From Flavobacteriales bacterium (GTDB taxonomy: Bacteria; Bacteroidota; Bacteroidia; Flavobacteriales_F; PHOS-HE28), in the NCBI GenBank assembly GCA_016703105.1, contig JADJCS010000010.1, positions 19,468-83,467 on the forward strand: a stretch of DNA of 64,000 nt, given 5' to 3'. Positions 8,956 to 16,868 of the stretch are shown here, piece by piece (position 1 is the first letter of the stretch; each line of letters begins with the position of its first letter). Position numbers and translations under genes: made by a program. The notes beneath the pieces were generated by a model, which ran no database searches, was not told the origin of the DNA, and saw nothing but the letters and a program-made list of their open reading frames with translations.

Positions 8956-9389
8956 ACTGGGGAAAAGGACTCGCCATGGCATTGGCCGCTTTCGCTGGGC
9001 TGATGGTCTTCTTCATCGTGATGGCCGCGCGGAACCCGGAGCCGCTCGTTACGGAGCGGTACTACGAAGAGGAGTTGAAGTACCAGGAACGCATCGACAA
9101 CAGCGAAAGGGCCAACGCGTTGACCCGCGCTGTGCGCATAGAGGTGAGCGGGCAGGGCGTTCGATTGAGCTTCCCGGAGGAAATGCACGACCGCGCGATC
9201 CACGGCGAGCTCACGCTCTTGCGGCCCAATGATCCGATCGCGGACCGTCACGTCACCATCACGCCGGATGGATCGGGGGTCTTCGAGACCGCTGATCTGG
9301 GCCTGGTGAGCGGGCGCTACAACGCGCTCTTGGAATGGAGCGTGGACGGTGTGGCCTACTACACGGAGGAGAAGCTGGTGGTACCATGA
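8952..9389 (+). CDS. ccoH: CcoH/FixH, cbb3 oxidase assembly protein
   Basis: 145-residue FixH-family protein: one N-terminal transmembrane helix (LAMALAAFAGLMVFFIVMAA), the conserved RNPEPLVTERYYEEELKYQERID segment and a beta-rich periplasmic domain ending in a GRY/W pattern. It is needed for stable cbb3 assembly. The gene overlaps its neighbours by four bases on both sides. Confidence 0.9.
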   Translation: MNWGKGLAMALAAFAGLMVFFIVMAARNPEPLVTERYYEEELKYQERIDNSERANALTRAVRIEVSGQGVRLSFPEEMHDRAIHGELTLLRPNDPIADRHVTITPDGSGVFETADLGLVSGRYNALLEWSVDGVAYYTEEKLVVP

Positions 9390-10090
9390 ACCCCATGCTC
9401 GCCACGGCCTTCGTGCTGGGTATGGCCGGCAGTGCGCACTGCGTGGGCATGTGCGGGCCGATCGCGCTGGCCGTACCCTCGCCCGGCACCGGTTGGCGGG
9501 CGAGGCTGGTGAGCACCTTGATCCTCAACAGCGGTCGGGTGAGTACCTACGCATTGCTGGGAACGGCCTTCGGGATGTTCGGGGCAGGGCTGGCGCTTGC
9601 CGGGCTTCAACAGGTCGTTTCCATCGTCGCTGGTGCTGTGCTCCTCCTTTCCATCCTCGTTCCCGGAGCGGTCGAGCGGTGGAGCCCCGCGAGCCGAACG
9701 GCGATCCTCATCGGCAGGTTGCGCGGTGCGTTGGCCCGCAACCTGAAGCGCACGGCACCCGAGGCGCTCTTCCTCACCGGCGCGTTGAACGGTCTGTTGC
9801 CATGCGGGCTGGTCTATGCTTCGGCCATCGGTGCGGCGTCCATGGCCACCGCGCAACAGGGAGCATTGTTCATGGCCCTCTTCGGTGCGGGCACGCTGCC
9901 CGTGTTGATCGCCCTGCGCATGAGCGGGAGCATGCTCGGCCTGAGCGCGCGTGCCTGGTTACGACGAGCTTCGCCTGTCCTGGTATCCGCCATGGCCGTA
10001 GTGTTGATCCTCCGCGGTCTCGAACTCGGGATACCGCTCGTGAGCCCTTCCCCAGCCACGGTGCCCGCACAAGTCACCGCGTGCCATTAG
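9386..10090 (+). CDS. TauE/SafE-like (urease accessory UreH-like) membrane protein
   Basis: 234-residue polytopic membrane protein with the motif GMAGSAHCVGMCGPIALA near the N-terminus and a second Cys motif NGLLPCGLVYA in the middle, both hallmarks of the UreH_2/DsbD-like transporter family that follows ccoH in many cco operons. It probably handles copper or thiol reductant for oxidase assembly, which is inference from family and position. The ATG overlaps the ccoH stop by four bases, and the operon ends here. Confidence 0.85.
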   Translation: MNPMLATAFVLGMAGSAHCVGMCGPIALAVPSPGTGWRARLVSTLILNSGRVSTYALLGTAFGMFGAGLALAGLQQVVSIVAGAVLLLSILVPGAVERWSPASRTAILIGRLRGALARNLKRTAPEALFLTGALNGLLPCGLVYASAIGAASMATAQQGALFMALFGAGTLPVLIALRMSGSMLGLSARAWLRRASPVLVSAMAVVLILRGLELGIPLVSPSPATVPAQVTACH

Positions 10091-10220
10091 GCCCCCCGTT
10101 AGCTCTGGTGAAAAGTCGCTATGCGATCACGGTCATCGACGTGTTCTCTGCCGACGTGATGGATCTTGTACCGGACCAACAATGCATCGGGCCGAACTCG
10201 AGTCGATACCCTGGAAGGAG

Positions 10221-11030
10221 CTAGTTCCTGTTCTGCTCGAGGACCAGGAGCGGTAGCTCGATGCGTTGCGCGAGTTCCTGCGCTGTGCTCGGGTGGAACA
10301 TACCCGCCAATAAGCCGATGTGCCGATGCAGCACGGCGATCAGGTCCACATGCTTGCGTCGCGCCAAACGATCGAGGCCATCGACCACGTCCGCACCGCG
10401 GGCATGGTGGTAGCTGTGCGCCACCCCTGCGAGCGCGGGCCCATAGACCCCTTCGCTCTCTAACGATGTTCCTTCGTTGACGGGCATCTCCACATGCCCC
10501 ACCAATACTTCCGCAGCGGACAGTTGTGCGATCCGGCGGAGCATGTCGAGGTCTCCGGGAAGGATGTCCCCGCGATCATCCGCCAAGAGGATGCGTTCCA
10601 CCGTCTTGACCTTAGCTCCCGCCGGCACCGCGAGTACCGGCAGGTGGCTGTGCTTGAGAACCGAGATGGTATTGCTGCCGAAGAAGAAGGAGCCGGTCTT
10701 TCCGGCGTTCCCGATCACCACCAGATCATTGTTCCCCTCCCTGGCGATATCGTTGATCACAGCCGGGAGCGGCCCGTAGCGCACTTCCTGGCGCACGCCT
10801 TCTGCTCCCGTGCGCCGCACAAAACGATCGACATGGTCCCGCAGACCGTCTTCCGACGCCTTCATCAGTTCGGCCGCCATGCTCGGTACCATGGGATCCG
10901 CCAGACTGAGGTCCACATACGTGTGCAACAAGGTGTAGGTGTTGCCTTTCGGTCCGAAGAGCCCAACGGCATATTCCGCAGCATGAACGGCATTGTCACT
11001 GAAGTCGGTAGCGAGAAGGATGCGGGCCAT
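10221..11030 (-). CDS. Universal stress protein, two UspA domains
   Basis: 269-residue protein with tandem Usp domains. The first starts MARILLATDFSDNAVHAAEYA and carries the G-x2-G-x9-G(S/T)-like nucleotide segment VIGNAGKTGSFFFGSNTISVLKHSHLPVLAVP. The second is more divergent and ends with HRHIGLLAGMFHPSTAQELAQRIELPLLVLE. The internal ATG is chosen because it begins the Usp fold; an extra six residues upstream are possible. It is opposite in direction to the cco operon and homologous in layout to the protein at 26961-27767. Confidence 0.88.
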   Translation of the reverse strand: MARILLATDFSDNAVHAAEYAVGLFGPKGNTYTLLHTYVDLSLADPMVPSMAAELMKASEDGLRDHVDRFVRRTGAEGVRQEVRYGPLPAVINDIAREGNNDLVVIGNAGKTGSFFFGSNTISVLKHSHLPVLAVPAGAKVKTVERILLADDRGDILPGDLDMLRRIAQLSAAEVLVGHVEMPVNEGTSLESEGVYGPALAGVAHSYHHARGADVVDGLDRLARRKHVDLIAVLHRHIGLLAGMFHPSTAQELAQRIELPLLVLEQNRN

Positions 11031-11151
11031 GGGATCTGCTTTGAACAAGGGTATCCGGATCCGCGTTCACACTGCCTGACGAACATCAGACCGATAGCGG
11101 TCGATCGTCATCCGAGACGCACGCAGATGAAGATACGTAGGTACCCCTTGG

Positions 11152-11427
11152 TCAGTCCTCGCCGTTGAGTCGGCCGATCGCGAAGGTCAGATCGGAGATC
11201 GCTGCATCCTTCGTATTGCCGGTCCCGTTCTCCGGGTAGCCCAGGCGCCTGAGGAGGGAACTCACCTGGTCGTGCTCCGTGGTCCCATCGTGCAAGACGC
11301 GGACGGTACCAGCGGCCGGATCCACCATCACGCCGGTCACTCCCGCCAACTCTTGCAGCCGCTGGCGGACAGCATTGGCGCATCCGGTGCAATTCAGGTT
11401 CTCTATGTGCAGGAGAAGGGAAGGCAT
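11152..11427 (-). CDS. Heavy-metal-associated (CopZ-like) domain protein
   Basis: 91-residue protein whose first 65 residues form an HMA ferredoxin-like fold: MPSLLLHIENLNCTGCANAVRQRLQELAGVTGVMVDPAAGTVRV. The metal-binding CxxC is CTGC. The usual MxCxxC Met is replaced by Asn (NLNCTGC). A copper chaperone role fits the oxidase and nos neighbourhood. The start is taken at the ATG that begins the HMA fold; an upstream in-frame ATG adds 13 residues. Confidence 0.75.
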   Translation of the reverse strand: MPSLLLHIENLNCTGCANAVRQRLQELAGVTGVMVDPAAGTVRVLHDGTTEHDQVSSLLRRLGYPENGTGNTKDAAISDLTFAIGRLNGED

Positions 11428-11565
11428 GGCTCCATGTTCGCAACGAAGGAAGCCCGCTGCGACCACCGGTCCACTGAGAAGGGTTGGGTGGATGACTGAT
11501 GATCGTCAGGAACCGCACCTGGTCGACCTGATACGTTTGCCAGGAGCACCTCGCGCTGCTCCATC

Positions 11566-12081
11566 ATGTTATTGTCCCCCATCACGACCATCCGAGATCT
11601 GGTCAAGGAACTGCTCCGGCACCGGGACCATACGGCGTATGCGGATATTTTGTCGCGTTATGCTGTGCCGAGCCACGACCTGGAGCCGTACTTCCGATGG
11701 AACACTCGCCACTACACTCGGACCTGCATCCATCGGAACGATGAGTTCGAACTGCTCGTGATCTGCTATGAACCGGGACAGCGCACCAGCATCCACGATT
11801 ATGATAGCCAGACCGCATGGATCCATCCGGTGATGGGCGAAGTGGCCGAAGAGCGCTACAACCGGAGGAAGGACGGTGGCCTTGAACTGGCGAGCGAGAT
11901 CTTTTTACGGCCCGGCACCGATGATGCGCTCACCAACGGAACGGCCATCCATCGGTTCAGCAACAGAGGGCCCGAGCGCGCGGTCACCCTGAACCTTTAC
12001 GCCAAGCCGATGCGCAAGTGGCGTGTTTACGAAGAGGGCACCGGTATCGAGCGCATCTCACCCGCCGGACCGCCGTTATGA
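11566..12081 (+). CDS. Cysteine dioxygenase-like cupin protein
   Basis: 171-residue member of the cysteine dioxygenase family, which oxidises thiols to sulfinates using a mononuclear iron. The cupin ligand motif reads TSIHDYDSQTAWIHP (His77); mammalian CDO has SIHDHS, so the second His ligand position is Tyr79. The third ligand region AIHRFSN (His129) is conserved. The activity may therefore differ from classic CDO. The stop overlaps the ATG of the histidine kinase downstream by four bases, so the two are translationally coupled. The start at 11566 begins just before a normal CDO N-terminal helix. Confidence 0.75.
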   Translation: MLLSPITTIRDLVKELLRHRDHTAYADILSRYAVPSHDLEPYFRWNTRHYTRTCIHRNDEFELLVICYEPGQRTSIHDYDSQTAWIHPVMGEVAEERYNRRKDGGLELASEIFLRPGTDDALTNGTAIHRFSNRGPERAVTLNLYAKPMRKWRVYEEGTGIERISPAGPPL

Positions 12082-13322
12082 ACCCGGCCAATGCCGCGCA
12101 TGAGTATCTTGCCAGCATGGCGCAGGGTATTGGCGAAACCTTGGGCGGCGTGGACGTGGCGCGCGTGTGCGAACTGCTCTTCACCACCGCTGCGGAGGGG
12201 TTGGTGGTCGTGGACGGTACGGGCATGATCCGGATGCACAATCCGCGGCTCAACAGCATGTTCGGTTATGCGGAAGGTGAACTGATCGGTGCTACCATCG
12301 AAGCGCTGCTGCCCGACGCGGCGCGCGCGCGCCATGCGCAACACCGGGAGGTGTACGACAAACGTCCGGTGCAACGCTCCATGGGCATCGGCATGGACCT
12401 TTGGGGCAAGCGCAAGGATGGCAGTATCCTCCCGGTGGAAGTGAGCCTGAACCACTTCACTGTGGATGGGGTCCGCTTCGTGATGGGGCTGGTCACGGAC
12501 ATTACCCTGCGGCGCCAGGCCGAGGAAGAACTGAAGCGCACCAACCAGGAACTCGAGGATCGCGTGGAGCAGCGCACCGCCGAACTGCGCGAAGCCGAGC
12601 ACAACGTGCGCGAGGCGCTTGAGACGGAGAAGGAACTGCATGCCTTGAAAAGCCGCTTCGTGGCCATGGCGAGCCACGAGTTCCGCACCCCGCTCAGCAC
12701 CATCATGAGCAGTGTGGACCTCATCGCGCGCTACACCGAGGATCACCCGAACGAGAAAGTGGAGAAGCACGTCACGCGCATCCGCGGGAAGGTGCGCGAG
12801 ATGACGGCCATGCTCAATGAGTTCCTGTCGCTGGAGAAGATCGATCAGGGGCAGGTGGTCTGCACGCCGATCGAACTGGACATCGTGCATCTCACCATCG
12901 AGATGATCGAGGAACTGCGATCGCTCGCGAAGCCCGGCCAAACCATCGACTACGACCACGAAGGGGTGGAGCGTACCGTGACGCTCGACCGGCAGATGCT
13001 CAGCAACGTGATCACCAACCTGGTCACGAACGCCGTGAAGTACTCGCCGGAAGGGAAGCGCGTTGAACTATGCACCGTGATCGCGAAGGGACGGCTCATC
13101 GTTACCGTGAAGGATGAAGGTATCGGCATTCCGCTGGAGGACCAGCAGCATCTCTTTGAGCGGTTCTTCCGCGGCAGCAATGCCACTACCATCCAGGGCA
13201 CCGGTCTCGGTCTGAACCTCGTGAACCGTTACCTGGAGATGATGGGCGGCACGATCCACTTCTCCAGTGCGCCCGGTTGTACGGTCTTCACCGTCGAACT
13301 CCCACAACAACTCACTCCATGA
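12078..13322 (+). CDS. PAS-domain sensor histidine kinase
   Basis: 414-residue soluble histidine kinase. A PAS domain spans residues 32-148 (LLFTTAAEGLVVVDGTGMIRMHNPRLNSMFGY), followed by a coiled coil (150-195), a HisKA domain with phospho-acceptor His200 in MASHEFRTPLS, and a HATPase domain with N box NLVTNAVKYSPEG and G boxes DEGIGIPLEDQ and GTGLGLNLV. There are no transmembrane segments, so it senses a cytoplasmic signal. It overlaps the CDO-like gene upstream and the response regulator downstream by four bases each, which makes the latter its cognate partner. Confidence 0.93.
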   Translation: MNPANAAHEYLASMAQGIGETLGGVDVARVCELLFTTAAEGLVVVDGTGMIRMHNPRLNSMFGYAEGELIGATIEALLPDAARARHAQHREVYDKRPVQRSMGIGMDLWGKRKDGSILPVEVSLNHFTVDGVRFVMGLVTDITLRRQAEEELKRTNQELEDRVEQRTAELREAEHNVREALETEKELHALKSRFVAMASHEFRTPLSTIMSSVDLIARYTEDHPNEKVEKHVTRIRGKVREMTAMLNEFLSLEKIDQGQVVCTPIELDIVHLTIEMIEELRSLAKPGQTIDYDHEGVERTVTLDRQMLSNVITNLVTNAVKYSPEGKRVELCTVIAKGRLIVTVKDEGIGIPLEDQQHLFERFFRGSNATTIQGTGLGLNLVNRYLEMMGGTIHFSSAPGCTVFTVELPQQLTP

Positions 13323-14380
13323 GAACCATCCTGTTGATCGAGGACGATGCCGACATGCGCGACAACACCGCGGAGATCCTGGAACTGGCTGACTACCGTG
13401 TGCTGAAGGCGGAGAACGGCCGACGTGGTGTGGAGATCGCGCGGAAAGAGATCCCCGATCTGGTGCTGTGCGATATCATGATGCCGGAGCTCGACGGGTA
13501 CGGCGTGCTGCACATGTTGAGCAGGATCCCCGCCACAGCGGAGGTCCCCTTCATATTTCTGAGCGCGAAGGCCGAACGCGGCGATGTCCGGAAGGGAATG
13601 GAGCTCGGAGCGGACGACTACCTCACCAAACCCTTTGAGGAAGGCGAACTCCTCAACGCCATCGAAGGCCGATTGAAGCGGAGCGAACTGTTCCGCAAGG
13701 GTTTCGACAACGGCTTCGACGGGTTGAACAAGTTCATGGACCAGGCGAGAGGGCTCGAAGCCTTGAAGGACATCGGCCGGGACCGCAAAACGCGGAAGAT
13801 CGCGAAGAAGGAGGTCCTTTTCCATGAAGGCGATGAGCTGCGCTACGTGCCTTATGTGGTGACCGGTAAAGTGCGCACCTTCAAAGTGAACAAGGACGGT
13901 AAGGAATTCGTGACCGGCCTCCACGGAGAAGGGGATTTCGTCGGCTACATGGGCTTGCTGGAGAACGGCCGGGCCATGGAGACGGCCGAAGCGTTGGAGG
14001 ACACCGAGGTGGCCCCGATCCCCCGCGAGGACCTGCTCGCCCTGCTGTATAAGGACCGCGACGTAAGCATCCGTTTCATCAAGATGCTCGCGCACGATGT
14101 GAAGGAGAAGGAGCAACACCTGCTCCATCTCGCCTATGCGAGCGTTCGGCAGCGCGTGGCGCAAGCATTGTTGCGCGTTCACGAGCGCTACGCGGATCGG
14201 GAAGGCGGGGAGCTCGGGGTGAAGATCAGCCGGGAGGATCTCGCCAGTATCGTGGGCACCGCCACGGAATCGCTGATCCGATGCCTCACCGATCTGAAGG
14301 AGGAGGGTTTGATCGCGAGCGAGGGGCGCGACATCCGGATGGTCAACAAGGCCGGTTTGGAAAAGCTCGCGCGTCGCTGA
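13319..14380 (+). CDS. Response regulator with receiver plus CRP/FNR-type output
   Basis: 353-residue regulator. A receiver domain (residues 3-120) has acid pocket Asp9/Asp10, phospho-acceptor Asp52 and Lys104. Residues about 150-265 form a cyclic-nucleotide-binding-like beta barrel (VLFHEGDELRYVPYVVTGKVRTFKVNKDGKEF, then GDFVGYMGLLE). The C-terminus is a CRP-type winged helix with SREDLASIVGTATESLIRCLTDLKEEGLI, whose E-S-x-x-R recognition helix is FNR-like. No FNR-type Cys cluster is visible at the start of the sensor barrel, so control probably comes from phosphorylation by the coupled kinase. Confidence 0.92.
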   Translation: MRTILLIEDDADMRDNTAEILELADYRVLKAENGRRGVEIARKEIPDLVLCDIMMPELDGYGVLHMLSRIPATAEVPFIFLSAKAERGDVRKGMELGADDYLTKPFEEGELLNAIEGRLKRSELFRKGFDNGFDGLNKFMDQARGLEALKDIGRDRKTRKIAKKEVLFHEGDELRYVPYVVTGKVRTFKVNKDGKEFVTGLHGEGDFVGYMGLLENGRAMETAEALEDTEVAPIPREDLLALLYKDRDVSIRFIKMLAHDVKEKEQHLLHLAYASVRQRVAQALLRVHERYADREGGELGVKISREDLASIVGTATESLIRCLTDLKEEGLIASEGRDIRMVNKAGLEKLARR

Positions 14381-14412
14381 AGGGACCCGCAGGTGCCCGA
14401 GCGGTGAGGAAC

Positions 14413-14817
14413 TCACGCCAGGTCGTGCGTAGCCAGGATCCGCTCCACCCAGCTCACCGCCTCCTGCATGTGTGGGAACACCTGGAAGTGTATGCCCGGT
14501 GGTGGGTCGGTCACATGGAGGTCCTTCAGCCGTTGGAACAGTTCGCCCTCGGCCACCCAAGCCAGCACATGGGTCACGCGGTCCAAGCCCAGCACTGCCC
14601 ACGGTGCGTTCTCTACGAAGCTCAGCGCGAAGCGTGCGTTCTCCGGGATCACCACGATCACGGCTTCGGGGTCGGGGCCGGGGAGGAAGCGGCGTGCCTC
14701 CACGTTCTCCGCGATGGTCGCAGCGTTAATGGTGCTGTGCGGCTTGTAACGGCGCAGCAACACCCGATCGGCCATTCGGCTGGCCGTGGCCGTCGAGGTA
14801 TGTACACTGGGTTCCAT
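14413..14817 (-). CDS. Hypothetical protein, STAS-like fold possible
   Basis: 134-residue soluble protein that I do not recognise. Residues 1-60 look unstructured then beta-rich. The C-terminal half alternates short strands and helices (AVIVVIPENARFALSFVENA, then VLAWVAEGELFQRLKDLH and ending EAVSWVERILATHDL), a pattern seen in STAS-like proteins associated with signalling. The start is the ATG at 14817, seven bases after the small reading frame upstream. It converges with the response regulator gene. Confidence 0.6.
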   Translation of the reverse strand: MEPSVHTSTATASRMADRVLLRRYKPHSTINAATIAENVEARRFLPGPDPEAVIVVIPENARFALSFVENAPWAVLGLDRVTHVLAWVAEGELFQRLKDLHVTDPPPGIHFQVFPHMQEAVSWVERILATHDLA

Positions 14818-14824
14818 GTGGTTC

Positions 14825-14977
14825 TTACTTGTTGGACCAAAGCTCTTCATCACGGAGGGCCGAGAGCAAGCGCAGGTCGACCGGGCCGACCCAATGGTGG
14901 ATGAAGCGGTCATCGCTTTGGACCAGCAGGTCGGTAAGAGGCGCTACGGAGCCGCCGCCCTCAGGGCTCCTTTCCAT
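14825..14977 (-). CDS. Possible small protein of 50 residues
   Basis: A 50-codon frame from the ATG at 14977 to TAA at 14825. It overlaps the end of the secreted-protein gene by 17 bases and stops seven bases before the next gene, the spacing of a real operon member. The product (MERSPEGG..., ending LLSALRDEELWSNK) has an amphipathic pattern with two Trp and FIHHW, not obviously random. No family recognised. Confidence 0.4.
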   Translation of the reverse strand: MERSPEGGGSVAPLTDLLVQSDDRFIHHWVGPVDLRLLSALRDEELWSNK

Positions 14978-15317
14978 CCCCTTGACCCTCTTTCGTGATG
15001 CGCTGCCATTCCGCGTACTGGTCCTTGGTCATCACACGCTGTATCTCCGCATCACGCCGCGTTGCCAGTTCCTGGAGCCGCATGCGCACGGCGTCCTCCC
15101 CGAGCGTATCGTTCGCCAACACCGCATCGTAGCTCTGTTGATAGCGCCTTTCCCCTTCCGCGAGTTGCCTGCGCTGTATGGTATCGAGCACCAGCCCACC
15201 TACCAGGCTATCGTTCACCATAATGTAGGCGGTCTCCTTTTCGCCCGGTGGAAGGGACTGCGCCACGGCACAAGGGGCGAGTAGAGCGAATGCGAGGAAT
15301 AGGAGGACCGTTCTCAT
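14961..15317 (-). CDS. Small secreted protein, unknown function
   Basis: 118-residue exported protein: signal peptide MRTVLLFLAFALLAPCAVAQ, then a mostly helical, charged mature part (LAEGERRYQQSYDAVLANDTLGEDAVRMRLQELATRRDAEIQRVMTKDQYAEWQRI). The pattern of R/E-rich helices ending in M(T/L)xxQxxxW resembles Spy/CpxP-like and other periplasmic LTxxQ proteins, but the match is only by eye. The start is the ATG at the signal peptide. A strong hairpin lies immediately upstream. Confidence 0.65.
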   Translation of the reverse strand: MRTVLLFLAFALLAPCAVAQSLPPGEKETAYIMVNDSLVGGLVLDTIQRRQLAEGERRYQQSYDAVLANDTLGEDAVRMRLQELATRRDAEIQRVMTKDQYAEWQRITKEGQGDGKEP

Positions 15318-15321
15318 GATG

Positions 15322-15350
15322 TTGGTGCCGGGGATCGACCCCGGCACCAA
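15322..15350. other. Perfect 12-bp hairpin just upstream of the small secreted protein
   Basis: Arms TTGGTGCCGGGG (15322-15333) and CCCCGGCACCAA (15339-15350) are perfectly complementary around the five-base loop ATCGA. On the minus strand the hairpin ends five bases before the ATG at 15317, so it would cover the ribosome-binding site. It also lies 134 bases after the end of the upstream T9SS gene and could act as its terminator, although there is no T-run. Confidence 0.55.
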
Positions 15351-15483
15351 CGAAGGGACAAGGAACATACCGGGCCGCCCGCACATACGGATCCGCATGG
15401 GCGTGCCGTCCTCGCGTGGTCACACCGCCCCAAGGTGTTCCATAAATGCCACACCGGCAACGCGTGGAACGAGCAGTGCCGCG

Positions 15484-16761
15484 CTAGTTGCCAACGAGCA
15501 CCACCCGCGCGACACCGTGGGTGGTGCGCAGCAAAAGCAACCCTTGCGGCAGGTGCGTGGTGCCCAGTGCAATCTCGTTGGTCGCGGCGCTTACCTGGTG
15601 CACCAGCTTGCCTTGCGCATCGAAAAGCTCCACGGTGCCGAGCGCACCACCATCCACGCGGCGCACCACCAGGCGATCCATGTATTGCTGCACCAGAAGG
15701 CCTTGTGACCCGGTTTCCGGAACGCTGTTCGGTCCATCGGCGCAGGGTAGGTAGAAGTCGAAAGGCATCGCCACGGGCAGCGACCACACCACAGGATAGG
15801 ATGGACCCGCTATCATGCCCTCGACCGATACACCGAAGTACGGTGCGCCACCAGTAGGCGGGTCGTTCGGCGACACGTCCATGAAGTAGCTGCCGGGCGG
15901 CAGGCAGAGCGTGTCGGCATCGAATTCCTGGCCAATGCCCAGTTCGAAGACGCCGTTGGCCAATGTGGTCCCGTTCGTATCGAACACGATCCAATCGTAG
16001 GTACCTATAGGGATGGCACCACCCAGATTCATGATGGTGGGAATGAACACCGGGCATGGCGGCGGTGGACATAGGTTGAACGACATGCTCCACGAGCAGG
16101 AGAGGTAGGTGGTGAACCCGGTCCATAGCTCCAACGTGCCGTTGAAATTGCCCAGCGGTGGCGTTACCCCGTCCTTGATCCGCAACACATGCCAGCTGTC
16201 CTGGGTGATCACGAAGAAGTTCGGTTCCTCCACGGCGATCGTGTCGCCCTGGTCATCGAAAAAAATGAAGTTGGGGTAGGAGTAACTGGAATCGGTGTTC
16301 AAGTTCTGCACATGCACCACGATCGCCGTGTCGGTGAAGGCATGCCATTGCACGGATATCACGTCCAGGCTGTCGCAAGGCACGCCACCGCCACCCACTA
16401 CGAACGTATGCTCCGGCTGGGGCGCGAAGTCGCCCACGAACTGCGCATTGAACGCAATGGTGTAGGTTCCGGCAGGTAGCTGGCCTACGGCCACCGTTTC
16501 CGTATGCGGTACGATCACCGTAAAGCCGCCGGGATCGGCGGCGACGATAGAAACTGTCACAACGTTCCCGGTAACCTGCGCGGATGCGCTCACCACGTAC
16601 GCACCCGTGCTGGAGAGGCCGCCGATCAGGTCGATGCTGATGTTATCGGCCGGCGTGGCCGGCTGCGGGTTAACGCCGATGGCGTCGATGTAGAAATAGG
16701 TCTGCGCGTTGGTGGCGAGGGTGCAGACAAGCGCGGCGAGAAAGGGTAGGGGTCGCATCAT
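15484..16761 (-). CDS. Secreted protein with C-terminal T9SS sorting domain
   Basis: 425-residue secreted protein. Signal peptide MMRPLPFLAALVCTLATNAQ; the mature part is beta-rich with repeated adhesin-like modules (NPQPATPADNISIDLIGGLSSTGAYVVSASAQVTG). The last about 75 residues are a T9SS type A sorting domain (VVRRVDGGALGTVELFDAQGKLVHQVSAATNEIALGTTHLPQGLLLLRTTHGVARVVLV). Binding partner or substrate unknown. A TAAACTTG box a few bases before the ATG resembles a Bacteroidota -7 element. Confidence 0.82.
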   Translation of the reverse strand: MMRPLPFLAALVCTLATNAQTYFYIDAIGVNPQPATPADNISIDLIGGLSSTGAYVVSASAQVTGNVVTVSIVAADPGGFTVIVPHTETVAVGQLPAGTYTIAFNAQFVGDFAPQPEHTFVVGGGGVPCDSLDVISVQWHAFTDTAIVVHVQNLNTDSSYSYPNFIFFDDQGDTIAVEEPNFFVITQDSWHVLRIKDGVTPPLGNFNGTLELWTGFTTYLSCSWSMSFNLCPPPPCPVFIPTIMNLGGAIPIGTYDWIVFDTNGTTLANGVFELGIGQEFDADTLCLPPGSYFMDVSPNDPPTGGAPYFGVSVEGMIAGPSYPVVWSLPVAMPFDFYLPCADGPNSVPETGSQGLLVQQYMDRLVVRRVDGGALGTVELFDAQGKLVHQVSAATNEIALGTTHLPQGLLLLRTTHGVARVVLVGN

Positions 16762-16819
16762 GGTTCCAAGTTTACGATGGGAGGACGCATGGGCCGGGCA
16801 CTGCGCTGCCTAGGAGAGA

Positions 16820-16848
16820 AAAGCCCCGGACCAACGGCCCGGGGCTTT
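16820..16848 (-). terminator. Strong bidirectional terminator hairpin
   Basis: Arms AAAGCCCCGG (16820-16829) and CCGGGGCTTT (16839-16848) form a perfect 10-bp stem with a nine-base loop. On the minus strand it lies 20 bases after the stop of the S74-type T9SS protein, with A/T tracts on both sides, so it can terminate in either direction. Confidence 0.85.
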
Positions 16849-16868
16849 CATGCCTTCAAGTCCAGGGT

